64,000 nt of DNA from an uncultured Selenomonadaceae bacterium. Its GTDB lineage: Bacteria; Bacillota; Negativicutes; Selenomonadales; Selenomonadaceae. The stretch lies in the NCBI GenBank assembly GCA_905234195.1, contig CAJOFR010000006.1:62001-126000 (forward strand). The letters are read 5' to 3'. The translations under genes and the position numbers were made by a program. Under the pieces are notes generated by a model. It was not told the origin of the DNA, made no database searches, and was given only the letters and a program-made list of their open reading frames with translations. Shown here in pieces: positions 17,321 through 26,768 of this stretch; the first letter of the stretch is position 1; each line of letters starts with the position of its first letter.

Positions 17321-18027
17321 TCATTTAACTATATCTTCGCGAATAAAAATCAGATTTTCGCCGCGAAATGCAAAGAACCAATGATATTTCGAGACAGCTT
17401 TGAAAAATTCGTAAGAGCAACCGCGTTTCATTCTGTCATGTAGCTCAATCGTCATAACCTTTACTTTAGAAAGCCACTCGTCGACGTTCGGCGCACCGAA
17501 ACTTCTTTTTCCGCCCCCTCAATGTCAATCTTCAGTAAATCTATTTCGTCAAAGCCGGACTCACTCAAAATTTTCGAAATGGTCACGGTCTTGAAAGCCT
17601 CCGGATCGTCTTCAGTCGTTTCAAAACCCCTGTCCTCAACGCGGATAAAAGTTTCTTTATCCCAAACGGCTGACTTTATCGCGTGAATATTTTTTCGCGG
17701 AAAGGCATTGTAGTTCAAAAGAGCAAAATTATCCTCTTGCGGCTCGACGGCGTAAATTTTTGCGTGCGGATATTTAATGTTGAAATAAACCGCGCTACAA
17801 CCAATGTTTGCGCCACAATCTAAAATCAATCTCGGCTGAAAATTTTGTAAGGGCAAAAGATACTCTTCATTTTGAAAAATTATTCTCATCAAAGCCAGAT
17901 CCTCATTTACTTGACGATACGCAAAGGGAATGCCTAATATATCCACTGTCTTAAACTCAAACGGTAGTTGAATTTTGGACTGAAGTAACAGCTGGGTGGG
18001 GGGAGAAGATTTGAATTTCTTGGACAT
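17321..18027 (-). pseudogene. FkbM-family methyltransferase, frameshifted near the C terminus
   Basis: The intact part (ATG 18027 to about 17493) has FkbM motifs: ILDCGANIGCSAVYF (SAM-binding loop), IYAVEPQEDNFALLNYNA, and LLKIDIEGAEKEV. After GAAGTT the frame is wrong and ends at 17461 with 11 junk residues. One base over, the normal family ending resumes: FGAPNVDEWLSKVKVMTIEL and on to FIREDIVK, stopping at 17321. Restoring one T in the TTT run near 17490 joins the two parts. It is a recent one-base deletion, or an assembly error. It starts 19 bases after secA. FkbM enzymes methylate glycans or small molecules. Confidence 0.85.
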
Positions 18028-18046
18028 TTAAAAAACCTCCGTTAAA

Positions 18047-20578
18047 TTATTTTCTGCGCCCGCAACAATTTTTATATTTCTTGCCGCTACCGCAGGGGCA
18101 GGGGTCATTGCGCCCAATCTTTTTGCCGTCGGAAGTCTTTGGAGTCTTTTTGGATTCTGCCGGGCTGACTTCGCCGCCGTGTGACGCCTGCGCGGTCTGC
18201 AAGCGGTCTTCAACTTTTTGTTCCTCCTGCGCGACAATGGCGACGTGATACATAAGCGACGCAATTTGATCCTGAATCGCGCCTTCCATTTCCTCGAACA
18301 TGCTCAACGCTTCGATTTTGTATTCGACGAGCGGATTCCTCTGCCCGTAAGCCCGCAAATTAATTCCTTCGCGCAACATATCCATATGGTCAAGGTGCTC
18401 CATCCATTTGTTATCGACGACGCGCAACATTACAACCTTTTCAAGTTCGCGCATCGTCTCTTCGCCGTAAGCCTCTTCGCGTTGACGATAATTATCTGCC
18501 GCAATTTTTTCAAGGTGCTCCTTCAATTCGTCACGGCTCATATTTTCCAGCTCGGATAACTTCAGCTGACCGGGCGCGGCGTAAATTTGTTCGGCGTCCT
18601 TGATTATCTCACCAAGCTGCCATTCTTCGGGATAAAGTTTTTCATTCGCGTACTGATTCATTTCCGCCTTGATAATGTGATTGACCATACCGACGATATT
18701 TTCGCGCAGGTTGTCGCCGTTCAAAATTTTTCTGCGCTCCCCGTAAATAATTTCGCGCTGTTGGTTCATGACGTCGTCATATTCCAAAACGTGCTTGCGA
18801 ATGTCAAAATTTCGCGCCTCAACTTTTTTCTGCGCGTGCTCAATCGATTTCGTGATTAAAGTATGTTCAATCGGCTCGTCCTCTTCCATACCGAGCTTGT
18901 CCATAATTTTTGCCACGTTATCGGACGCGAAAAGCCGCATCAAATCATCTTCCAGCGACAAATAAAATCTGGATTCGCCCGGGTCTCCTTGCCGCCCTGA
19001 ACGCCCGCGCAACTGATTATCAATTCGCCTGGACTCGTGCCGCTCCGTACCCACGATAAACAGCCCGCCGAGTTCGGGGACACCTTCGCCGAGCTTAATA
19101 TCGGTGCCGCGCCCTGCCATGTTCGTCGCGATAGTCACGGCATTTTTCTGCCCGGCGTCCGCAACAATCTGCGCCTCTTTCTCGTGATACTTCGCGTTAA
19201 GGACGTTGTGGGGGATCCCGCGCTTTTTCAAAATATCGCTAAGTTCTTCGGACTGCGTGATAGACGTCGTGCCGATAAGAATCGGTTGCCCCTTCGCGTG
19301 AATTTCTTCGACGGCCTGCCCAACTGCCTTGTACTTCGCGCGCTTATTCTTGTAAATAACGTCGGGGTGGTCGACGCGCTGAATCGGCATGTTCGTCGGG
19401 ACAACGACGACGGGCAGTTTATAAATTTTCAAAAACTCGTCCTCTTCTGTCTTAGCTGTGCCCGTCATTCCCGCAAGTTTGTCGTACATGCGGAAATAAT
19501 TTTGAAAAGTTATCGTCGCCAGCGTTTGGGATTCGCGGCGGATGCGGACGCCCTCTTTCGCCTCTATCGCCTGGTGAAGCCCGTCGGAATATCTCCTGCC
19601 CGTCATAAGACGCCCCGTGAATTCGTCAACGATAATAATTTCGTCGTCACGGACAACATAATCGCGGTCACGTTTCATAAGGGCTTTTGCGCGGAGTGCG
19701 GCGTTAAAGCAATGCGACAGTTCGATATTTTCCGGCGCGTAAAGGTTATTAATTCCTAAACGCTGTTCCATTTTCGGGATAACAGAATCACTCGGCGCGA
19801 CGGTCTTTTGTTTTTCGTCAACGGTATAATCTTCGCCCTCTTTCAGATTTGCGACGGCGCGCGCCATAATTGCGTACATTTCGGTTGATTTCGCGCCGGG
19901 CCCGGAAATTATCAGCGGAGTTCTTGCCTCGTCAATCAGAATAGAATCAACCTCGTCGACTATGGCATAATGCAACGGACGCTGAACCATTTGCTCCTGG
20001 TGAATAACCATATTATCGCGCAGGTAATCAAAACCGAACTCGTTATTCGTGCCGAAGGTGACATCGCAACCGTAGGAATATTTTCTTTCGGGGAAATCCA
20101 TATCGTGAACAATCAAACCGACGCTCAAACCGAGAAAACCGTAGAGTTGCCCCATCCATTCGCTGTCACGGCGCGCAAGATAATCGTTGACGGTGACCAT
20201 GTGCACGCCCTTGCCTTCCAGCGCGTTGAGATAAACGGGGAGGGTAGCGACAAGAGTTTTGCCTTCGCCGGTTTTCATTTCGGCGATTTTCCCTTCGTGA
20301 AGACACATGCCGCCCATTAACTGAACGTCAAAATGTCTCATGCCCAAAACCCTGCGCGACGCTTCCCTTGTGACGGCAAAAGCTTCCGGCAAAATTTGTT
20401 CGAGAGTTTCGCCGTTTTTCAGGCGTTCCCTAAAAATTTCAGTAGAGCCGGCAAGTTTATCGTCGGTGTAATTTTGGTAAGTAGGTTCCAGCGCATTAAT
20501 TTTATCAACAGTCTTTTGCAAGCGTTTAATTTCTTTATCGTTGTTATCTCCCAAAAATCTTTTCAAAAAACCGAACAA
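18047..20578 (-). CDS. secA: Preprotein translocase ATPase SecA
   Basis: A full-length 843-residue SecA. The DEAD motor has Walker [15 protein letters not shown] (about residue 101), [16 protein letters not shown] and [12 protein letters not shown]. The preprotein cross-linking, helical-wing and scaffold regions follow. The C terminus ends in the zinc-binding linker [17 protein letters not shown], which binds SecB or lipids. It drives Sec-dependent export at the inner membrane. The TTG start is 9 bases after AAGGAG. The promoter at 20615-20643 contains a perfect palindrome. In most Firmicutes prfB comes next; here an FkbM/toxin cassette separates them. Confidence 0.98.
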   Translation of the reverse strand: MFGFLKRFLGDNNDKEIKRLQKTVDKINALEPTYQNYTDDKLAGSTEIFRERLKNGETLEQILPEAFAVTREASRRVLGMRHFDVQLMGGMCLHEGKIAEMKTGEGKTLVATLPVYLNALEGKGVHMVTVNDYLARRDSEWMGQLYGFLGLSVGLIVHDMDFPERKYSYGCDVTFGTNNEFGFDYLRDNMVIHQEQMVQRPLHYAIVDEVDSILIDEARTPLIISGPGAKSTEMYAIMARAVANLKEGEDYTVDEKQKTVAPSDSVIPKMEQRLGINNLYAPENIELSHCFNAALRAKALMKRDRDYVVRDDEIIIVDEFTGRLMTGRRYSDGLHQAIEAKEGVRIRRESQTLATITFQNYFRMYDKLAGMTGTAKTEEDEFLKIYKLPVVVVPTNMPIQRVDHPDVIYKNKRAKYKAVGQAVEEIHAKGQPILIGTTSITQSEELSDILKKRGIPHNVLNAKYHEKEAQIVADAGQKNAVTIATNMAGRGTDIKLGEGVPELGGLFIVGTERHESRRIDNQLRGRSGRQGDPGESRFYLSLEDDLMRLFASDNVAKIMDKLGMEEDEPIEHTLITKSIEHAQKKVEARNFDIRKHVLEYDDVMNQQREIIYGERRKILNGDNLRENIVGMVNHIIKAEMNQYANEKLYPEEWQLGEIIKDAEQIYAAPGQLKLSELENMSRDELKEHLEKIAADNYRQREEAYGEETMRELEKVVMLRVVDNKWMEHLDHMDMLREGINLRAYGQRNPLVEYKIEALSMFEEMEGAIQDQIASLMYHVAIVAQEEQKVEDRLQTAQASHGGEVSPAESKKTPKTSDGKKIGRNDPCPCGSGKKYKNCCGRRK

Positions 20579-20614
20579 AATTTTTCACTCCTTGCAAAAA
20601 AAATTCCCGCCGAA

Positions 20615-20643
20615 ATTATAACAAACTGCGCAGCAGTTTACAA
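20615..20643 (-). promoter_or_regulatory. secA promoter with palindromic spacer
   Basis: Minus strand: TTGTAA (20643-20638), 17-base spacer, TATAAT (20620-20615). The spacer region contains the perfect inverted repeat AAACTGC-TGC-GCAGTTT (20639-20623), placed where a repressor could block polymerase. Confidence 0.68.
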
Positions 20644-20798
20644 CTTTTCAAGAAAAAATTAGCGACATACCATTCGGCGGAAAAGAAAGAAAATTTTTAA
20701 TCAAGAGCGGCAGGGATTTTCTTTTGTTTCATAGAATTTTAGGAAAAATAATTGCAGCGTTCGTTAATGACTTTGCAAATGCCAAAGGGGACGAAGAT

Positions 20799-21266
20799 GT
20801 GGATGCAAAACTTGTGAACCCGTTTATTGATGCCTTCATGGCGGTTATGCCGCAGTTGGGTTTCCCCATACCGCGAAGGACGAAAGTTTATTTGCAGGAC
20901 AAGAGCACAGTCAGTCGGGGTGTGACTGTCGCGGTAAATTTCACCAGACAAATGCGCGGGAACGTCGTCTACAACATGACGGAGGACACGGCGAAATTTA
21001 TTGCGTCGACAATGATGATGGGGATGCCCGTGATTGAATTTGACGAGATGGCTCAAAGCGCGATTGCCGAGATGTCTAACATGCTTACGGCGAGTGCCGC
21101 CACAAGTTTTGCGAACTTGGGGCTTGACGTCGATATTTCCCCGCCGAATCTGAAAAGGGGCAGTGGGCTTTCCGTCGAAATTGCGAACCCGCAGTGCTTG
21201 GCGGTCGAGATGGATTTGGGCGGGCACAGGGTGGACATCGCCATTTCCGTCGAAAAAAATATTTAG
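20799..21266 (+). CDS. cheX: CheX-type chemotaxis phosphatase
   Basis: A 155-residue CheC/CheX-family protein, the exact length typical of CheX. I chose the GTG at 20799 because GGGG lies 8 bases upstream and the protein then opens MDAKLVNPFIDAFMAVMPQL like known CheX; the upstream extension is not family-like. The catalytic signature EMSNMLTASAATSF (Glu and Asn of the E-x2-N motif) is present near residue 92. CheX removes phosphate from CheY-P in the cytoplasm and resets flagellar signalling. It stands alone on the plus strand between secA and the flagellar genes. Confidence 0.88.
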   Translation: MDAKLVNPFIDAFMAVMPQLGFPIPRRTKVYLQDKSTVSRGVTVAVNFTRQMRGNVVYNMTEDTAKFIASTMMMGMPVIEFDEMAQSAIAEMSNMLTASAATSFANLGLDVDISPPNLKRGSGLSVEIANPQCLAVEMDLGGHRVDIAISVEKNI

Positions 21267-21285
21267 TCCAAAATTTTGCAAACAA

Positions 21286-21336
21286 AAAACGCAGTGAAGT
21301 CAATCTTTCGATTAAACTTTACCGCGTTTTTTTTCG
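21286..21336. terminator. Bidirectional terminator between cheX and the flagellar locus
   Basis: Arms AACGCAGTGAAGT (21288-21300) and AACTTTACCGCGTT (21314-21327) pair with a couple of mismatches. An A-run before and a T-run after give a U-tract in both directions. It separates the convergent cheX and 21338-21619 genes. Confidence 0.75.
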
Positions 21337-21337
21337 A

Positions 21338-21619
21338 TTAAATATCCCCGAAAATTTTTCCCATGAACTGCGCCGGCATACTCCCGCCGAAATTCCCGCC
21401 CAAAGCGTAATTTGAACTTATCGCGCGATTAACCTGCTGATTCACTTCGAGTTCGGTGGACATCCTGACTTTGGAAGTTGCCGCGCTGATTTCGGCGGCC
21501 TCTGCAGAATTATCCGCCTTTGAAGTATCCGGCGGCTGTCGCGGAAATTCGTCAACGAAAAAAGTTCCTTCGTACAGTTCGTCAAAAGCACTTTCCTTGA
21601 AAAATTTTTGATCGTCCAT
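21338..21619 (-). CDS. Small protein of the flagellar locus, unknown function
   Basis: A 93-residue protein from ATG 21619, with GGAGG 7 bases upstream. It has an acidic N terminus (MDDQKFFKESAFDELYEG), a proline/serine/alanine-rich middle, and a Gly/Asn-rich end (NYALGGNFGGSMPAQFMGKI). There is no signal or membrane helix. It is the third gene after fliK and flgD and precedes a terminator, so it is part of that operon. It may be a hook-associated or export accessory protein; I do not recognise the family. Confidence 0.6.
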   Translation of the reverse strand: MDDQKFFKESAFDELYEGTFFVDEFPRQPPDTSKADNSAEAAEISAATSKVRMSTELEVNQQVNRAISSNYALGGNFGGSMPAQFMGKIFGDI

Positions 21620-21665
21620 GTAAAAAACCTCCGTCAATCCGATTAACCAACGGTGATTTCAAAAA

Positions 21666-22235
21666 TCAAACTTCGGCGACAACTTCTTCAGTGGCAACGC
21701 CGGAATCGGAAGGATTTTCGGAATTATCATTGAGTTCGTAAACATAAGCGATATTGTTGACGCCAACTTGATAAGTTTTTCCGTCTTCTGTCTGCGCGAT
21801 AACTTTCGTGACGCCGTCCGCCACAGTCACGCCGGTAATAATCCCGCTGAAACTTTCCGTCGTGCTGACTGGGTTGCCTTTATCGTCCGCAGTTTCCACA
21901 GTCTCAATCCAATCGAGCCCCTTGCCAATCATTCCGCTAAGCTGCCCGACTAAAACCGAAGTGTCGATATTGCCGACGAGGGTATTAATATCGCCGAGAG
22001 CACTTGACATATTTGACATTTGTTCAAGCGTGGAAAATTGAACCATCTGCGCGACAAATTCGCTGTTATCTTGAGGGTCAAGGGGATCTTGATTCTGCAG
22101 TTCGGTGACGAGCAAAGTCAAGAAAGCATTTTTATCGAGTTCGTTATTAGTTTTGGTCACGGCGTTTGCCGACGCGTAAGCCTCCGAATTATAAGTCACG
22201 CCATTAACGGTTATGGTATTGAGTGAGTTTGCCAT
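21666..22235 (-). CDS. flgD: Flagellar hook capping protein
   Basis: A 189-residue FlgD. The N-terminal capping segment is diagnostic: LDKNAFLTLLVTELQNQDPL, DNSEFVAQMVQFSTLEQMSN. The C-terminal half keeps a shortened beta domain (GIITGVTVADGVTKVIAQTE, GKTYQVGV). The ATG at 22235 is 7 bases after GGAGG; the upstream in-frame ATG lacks a site. FlgD is exported through the flagellar system and caps the growing hook. It lies 15 bases after fliK, whose product sets hook length, so both act in the same assembly step. Confidence 0.95.
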   Translation of the reverse strand: MANSLNTITVNGVTYNSEAYASANAVTKTNNELDKNAFLTLLVTELQNQDPLDPQDNSEFVAQMVQFSTLEQMSNMSSALGDINTLVGNIDTSVLVGQLSGMIGKGLDWIETVETADDKGNPVSTTESFSGIITGVTVADGVTKVIAQTEDGKTYQVGVNNIAYVYELNDNSENPSDSGVATEEVVAEV

Positions 22236-22250
22236 TTTAAAAACCTCCAA

Positions 22251-25200
22251 TTAAACTTTATAATCTACGCCGTCCGTGGAATTTATATCATCAACGGGCG
22301 TGACGACGTCCGCTTCTTCGTCGAACGCGTCAAAATCAATACGGCTTCTGTTATTTCTCTGCTGTTGATTTTGTTGCCAAGCCTGTTGTCCTTGACCATT
22401 AGTCAAGCCGCCGTCGCTAAGTCCGGCATAAACCTGCACATTTTCGACTTTAATTCCCTGATCGCTAAGTTCCTGCTTGAGTTGCACGAGGGAATTTTCA
22501 ATAATCGTGCGAACCTGCGCGTTATCGCTGTAAAAATTCGCGGTGAGTGCGCCGTTTTGATTAACGGAAATTCTAAGCGTCAAGTTGCCGAGATGTTCCG
22601 GCTTAAGATTTATAACCATTTCGGTATTTTCCGCGTTGCGAATTAACCTTGCCTGCTCGACAATCTGGGCGGGAACGTTAAAATCATTACGTGAGGTTTG
22701 AGCGGCGGTTTCGGGAGTCTGAATTTGCGTCGTCGGCTGGACAGGCGCGGGATTATTGGCAGGAGCCGCGTGCGGAATGAAATTTTCTTCGCCGCCAGAA
22801 TTTTGCTGTTGAACTTGCAACTCGACGTCAACGACCTGCGACAAATTTTGCCTGAAATTCTGTTCAATCTGCGGCTGTTGGATTATCGGCTGTTGAATTT
22901 GTTCGGGCTGTTGGGGCGTCCGCGAAAAAGTTTGCTGTTGATTCTGCGAAAAGTTTTGCGGCGTCTGCTGTGCCGGTGTGACGTTCGTCGACGGCTGACC
23001 TTCCTCGACCTGCGCGCTGTTCAAAGTCGGCTCGAATGAAATTTGTTGTTGAGCTGGGCGGGCTTCAATTTGCGGTTGCACGGAATTGATGACGGGATTT
23101 ATTTCCGCGCCAAACTGTTGCTGTTGAAATTGCGGCTGTGTTTGAATTTGCGGTTGTGCCTGTGTCTGAACGCGCGGTTGGTACTGAATTTGTTGCGGCT
23201 GGATATTTTCTGCGGGCTGTGAAATTTCTTGCGTCGGCTGATTTATTTCTGTCGTCGGCTGACTAATTTCAACTCGTGGCTGAATCTGCGGCTGTGCCTG
23301 TGTCTGAACTCTAGGCTGATACTGAATTTGTTGCGGCCGGATATTTTCTGCAGGCTGTGAAATTTCTTGCGTCGGCTGATTTATTTCTGTCGTCGGCTGT
23401 TGAATTTCAACTCGCGGCTGAATTTGCGGCTGTTGCGTCAAAATTTGCGGCTGTGTCTGAATTTGCGGTTGTGCTTGTGTCTGAACTCTAGGCTGATACT
23501 GAATTTGTTGCGGCTGAATATTTTCTGCAGGCTGTGAAATTTCTTGTGTCGACTGATTAATTTCTACCGTCGGTTGACTAATTTCAACTCGCGGCTGAAT
23601 TTGCGGTTGTGCCTGTGTCTGAACTCTAGGCTGATACTGAATTTGTTGCGGCTGAATATTTTCTACGGGCTGTGAAATTTCTTGTGTCGGCTGATTTATT
23701 TCTACCGTCGGCTGACTAATTTCAACTCGCGGCTGAATTTGCTGTTGTGCCTGTGTATGAACGCGCGGTTGATACTGAATTTGTTGCGGCTGAATATTTT
23801 CTGCAGGCTGTGAAATTTTTTGTGTCGACTGATTAATTTCTGTCGTCGGCTGATTAATTTCAACTCTCGGCTGAATTTGCGGTTGTGCCTGTGTATGAAC
23901 TCTAGGCTGATACTGAATTTGTTGCGGCTGAATATTTTCTGCAGGCTGTGAAATTTCTTGTGTCGGCTGACTAATTTCTACCGTTGGTTGCTGAATTTCA
24001 ACTCGTGGCTGAAATTGCGGCTGTGCCTGTGTCTGAACTCTAGGTTGGTACTGAACTTGTTGCGGCCGGATATTTTCTGCAGGCTGTGAAATTTCTACCG
24101 TTGGTTGACTAATTTCAACTCGTGGCTGAAATTGCGGCTGTTGTGTCAAAATCTGCGGCTGTGTTTGAATTTGCGGTTGTTGCTGTGTCTGAACTTTAGG
24201 CTGATACTGAACTTGTTGCGGCTGAATATTTTCTACAGGCTGTGAAATTTCTTGCGTCGGCTGATTTATTTCTACCGTCGGTTGATTAATTTCAACTCGC
24301 GGCTGAATTTGCGGTTGTGCCTGTGTCTGAACTCTAGGCTGATACTGAATTTGTTGCGGCTGAATATTTTCTACAGGCTGTGAAATTTCCTGCGTCGGCT
24401 GACTAATTTCTACCGTCGGCTGTTGAATTTCAACTCGTGGCTGAATCTGCGGTTGTGCCTGTGTCTGAATGCGCGGTTGGTACTGAACTTGTTGCGGCCG
24501 GATATTTTCTACAGGCTGTGAAATTTCCTGCGTCGGCTGATTTATTTCTACCGTCGGTTGATTAATTTCAACTCGCGGCTGAATTTGCGGCTGTTGCGTC
24601 AAAAACTGCGGCTGTGTTTGAATTTGCGGTTGTTGCTGTGTCTGAACACGCGGTTGGTACTGAATTTGTTGCGGCTGAATATTTTCTACAGGCTGTGAAA
24701 TTTCTTGCGTCGGCTGACTAATTTCTACCGTCGGCTGTTGAATTTCAACTCGTGGCTGAATTTGCGGCTGTTGCGTCAAAATCTGCGGCTGTGTTTGAAT
24801 TTGCGGTTGTTGCTGTGTCTGAACGCGCGGTTGGTATTGAATTTGTTGCGGCCGAATATTTTCTGCAGGCTGTGAAATTTCCTGCGTCGGCTGACTAATT
24901 TCTACAGTCGGCTGTTGAATTTCAACTCGTGACTGAGTCTGCGGCTGTTGCGTCAAAATCTGCGGCTGTGTTTGAATTTGCGGTTGTTGCTGTGTCTGAA
25001 CACGCGGTTGGTACTGAATTTGTTGCGGCTGAATATTTTCTGCAGGCTGTGAAATTTCTTGCGTCGGCTGATTTATTTCTACCGTCGGCTGTTGAATTTC
25101 AACTCGTGGCTGAATTTGCGGCTGTTGCGTCAAAATCTGCGGCTGTATTTGAATTTGCGGTTGTTGCTGTGTCTGAACGCGCGGTTGGTATTGAATTTGT

Positions 25201-26633
25201 TGCGGCTGAATATTTTCTGCAGGCTGTGAAATTTCCTGCGTCGGCTGATTTATTTCTACAGTCGGCTGTTGAATTTGACTGAACCGCGACCAAGATGAAA
25301 TGCGCGTCCGAATTTGCGGGACGGTGTTCGGTTGCGGGCGGCGGCTGTCAATTTCAACGTTCGTGCCGGTTTCCGAAGAATCCCACGTCTTGCCGCTCAA
25401 AATGTCGAGCATTTTCTGCGCCTTGTTGTCCCGCGTCTGCGGCATAACCGTCATCAAATTTGTTTCGACGGCTTTGGTTGTAGCGTTCGTATTTTTCGCC
25501 GTCAAAAGAGTTTCCATATTCGACGAGAAAAAATAAGGCACTCCGGTAAAAATTTGCGGCGCGGGTTGAATTTCTGCCGGCGCGGAATTTTCTTGAGGCA
25601 TTTCCGGCGAAACTTCCGCCAAAACTTTTTCCGGATAATCGTTCGGGATTTCGGTCAAAACTTTTTCGGGAACATCGGGCGAAACTTCCGCCGCTACCCT
25701 TGTCGAAAATCTGCGCGGCGTATGTGTTGGAACTTCGGCAGAAATTTTTTGCGGGACGTCCTTTGGCAATTCTGCGGGAATTTCCTGCGGCGTGTCAACA
25801 ACTTCTCCCGAAGAAAAATTTTCTAAAATCGTCGGCTGTATTTCTGCGGGCGGCTCTTGAGAAATTTTTTCCGGCAATTCGTTTTCGGAAATATTTTTCG
25901 GCAAACCTTCTGTTGCATCAATTTTGGAAGTTGTCGCGAAAATTTTTGTCGGCGTATCTTCTGAAGGAACTGTTTCCAATATTTTCCCCGAAACTTTTTC
26001 TGCAGGCTTCCCCGTCGGAATTTGTTCAAGCGTTTTTATTTCCGGCGTCGTGTTCTCGAAAATTTTATTATTCGTCGGCTGACTGTCGAAAAATCTGTTT
26101 CCAAAAACCCTGACAAAATTTTTGGCGGCGAAGTTTCTATGACCAAAATTTTTATTCGCGGACGGTCTGTGTTCAAAATTTTTATCTGCGGCAAAATTTT
26201 CTGCCGGCTTTTCCGTCGTCGGCTCCTCTGCCGTCTCGACTACCTTGCCCGCCTCGACGGTTTCGGTTATTTTCGTTTCGTCTTGAGGCGCGTCCTGCGG
26301 CTGTGTTTCATTTTCCTGAACCGAAGTTTTTGTTTGCGAGGTGTCGTTTTGCAAATTGACATTCGATTCATTTTCCGGCTGGGAATTTTCCGTGACTTTC
26401 ACTGCGTCTTGAATTTCTGCGGATCCCTTCTGCGAAATTTCCTGTTGCGGTGCGTCCCCGATTTTTGAACCGGCCTTTTCAAGAGCCTTGCCGAAATTAT
26501 TTTTCGTGCTTTGTCGCTGTGCAAAATTATTTCTCGAATTTAGGTTTGAAGTGCGCGAACTCTGCGGCGCGGTGCCGGCTCCCGTCGTCTGATTTAAGTT
26601 TATTGCCATTAAGTTAAAATTTGTATTTGCCAT
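22251..26633 (-). CDS. fliK: Flagellar hook-length control protein with giant repeat region
   Basis: A 1460-residue FliK, about three times the usual length. The N-terminal third (1-455) is disordered and rich in Pro, Glu, Lys and Thr. Residues about 457-1173 are 14 tandem Q/P-rich repeats (23115-25265). The C terminus holds the conserved hook domain: NTEMVINLKPEHLGNLTLRI, GALTANFYSDNAQVRTIIEN and LKQELSDQGIKVENVQVYAG. FliK is secreted during hook growth and its length acts as the measuring tape that switches export to filament proteins. A sigma-28-like promoter lies upstream. Repeat-number change could alter ruler length. Confidence 0.93.
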   Translation of the reverse strand: MANTNFNLMAINLNQTTGAGTAPQSSRTSNLNSRNNFAQRQSTKNNFGKALEKAGSKIGDAPQQEISQKGSAEIQDAVKVTENSQPENESNVNLQNDTSQTKTSVQENETQPQDAPQDETKITETVEAGKVVETAEEPTTEKPAENFAADKNFEHRPSANKNFGHRNFAAKNFVRVFGNRFFDSQPTNNKIFENTTPEIKTLEQIPTGKPAEKVSGKILETVPSEDTPTKIFATTSKIDATEGLPKNISENELPEKISQEPPAEIQPTILENFSSGEVVDTPQEIPAELPKDVPQKISAEVPTHTPRRFSTRVAAEVSPDVPEKVLTEIPNDYPEKVLAEVSPEMPQENSAPAEIQPAPQIFTGVPYFFSSNMETLLTAKNTNATTKAVETNLMTVMPQTRDNKAQKMLDILSGKTWDSSETGTNVEIDSRRPQPNTVPQIRTRISSWSRFSQIQQPTVEINQPTQEISQPAENIQPQQIQYQPRVQTQQQPQIQIQPQILTQQPQIQPRVEIQQPTVEINQPTQEISQPAENIQPQQIQYQPRVQTQQQPQIQTQPQILTQQPQTQSRVEIQQPTVEISQPTQEISQPAENIRPQQIQYQPRVQTQQQPQIQTQPQILTQQPQIQPRVEIQQPTVEISQPTQEISQPVENIQPQQIQYQPRVQTQQQPQIQTQPQFLTQQPQIQPRVEINQPTVEINQPTQEISQPVENIRPQQVQYQPRIQTQAQPQIQPRVEIQQPTVEISQPTQEISQPVENIQPQQIQYQPRVQTQAQPQIQPRVEINQPTVEINQPTQEISQPVENIQPQQVQYQPKVQTQQQPQIQTQPQILTQQPQFQPRVEISQPTVEISQPAENIRPQQVQYQPRVQTQAQPQFQPRVEIQQPTVEISQPTQEISQPAENIQPQQIQYQPRVHTQAQPQIQPRVEINQPTTEINQSTQKISQPAENIQPQQIQYQPRVHTQAQQQIQPRVEISQPTVEINQPTQEISQPVENIQPQQIQYQPRVQTQAQPQIQPRVEISQPTVEINQSTQEISQPAENIQPQQIQYQPRVQTQAQPQIQTQPQILTQQPQIQPRVEIQQPTTEINQPTQEISQPAENIRPQQIQYQPRVQTQAQPQIQPRVEISQPTTEINQPTQEISQPAENIQPQQIQYQPRVQTQAQPQIQTQPQFQQQQFGAEINPVINSVQPQIEARPAQQQISFEPTLNSAQVEEGQPSTNVTPAQQTPQNFSQNQQQTFSRTPQQPEQIQQPIIQQPQIEQNFRQNLSQVVDVELQVQQQNSGGEENFIPHAAPANNPAPVQPTTQIQTPETAAQTSRNDFNVPAQIVEQARLIRNAENTEMVINLKPEHLGNLTLRISVNQNGALTANFYSDNAQVRTIIENSLVQLKQELSDQGIKVENVQVYAGLSDGGLTNGQGQQAWQQNQQQRNNRSRIDFDAFDEEADVVTPVDDINSTDGVDYKV
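23115..25265 (-). repeat. 14 tandem repeats inside fliK (177/138-bp units)
   Basis: Translated, each unit begins PT(V/T)EI and continues through EISQPxENIxPQQ, QYQPRVQTQ and ends RVEI(Q/N/S)Q. Two forms alternate: a 59-residue long form (copies 1-4, 7, 12) and a 46-residue short form lacking a 13-residue QPQILTQQPQ block (copies 5, 6, 9, 10, 11, 13). Copy 8 has 39 residues, and copy 14 (from 23258) decays into unique sequence. The high DNA identity between units suggests recent unequal exchange, and a short-read assembly may have miscounted the copies. Confidence 0.95.
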
Positions 26634-26656
26634 GACTGCCTCTCCTCTCTGTCAAT

Positions 26657-26683
26657 TTATCGTAATTTTTCTTAAAGCTGTTA
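26657..26683 (-). promoter_or_regulatory. Sigma-28 (FliA/SigD)-like promoter of fliK
   Basis: Minus strand: TAAC (26683-26680), 15-base spacer, TACGATAA (26664-26657). The Firmicute flagellar sigma consensus is TAAA, 15 bases, GCCGATAA. It sits 24 bases before the fliK ATG. Confidence 0.5.
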
Positions 26684-26703
26684 AATTTTTTTATAAGTCC
26701 TTG

Positions 26704-26745
26704 CAAAAATAAAAGGCGGAAAGTTTTTTCAAGTCCTTTCCGCCA
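26704..26745 (-). terminator. Terminator of the AAA+ operon
   Basis: Minus strand: GGCGGAAAG (26744-26736), loop, CTTTCCGCC (26723-26715), then TTTTATTTTTG. It lies after the 148-residue gene and before fliK, so the AAA+ unit and the flagellar unit are separate transcripts. Confidence 0.85.
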
Positions 26746-26768
26746 AAAAATTTTTATCTGTTCAAAAA

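Noticed and set aside
24929-25282. Low-complexity plus-strand frame inside fliK repeats
   Set aside because: Created by the repeats in another frame; repeats of this kind keep several frames open.
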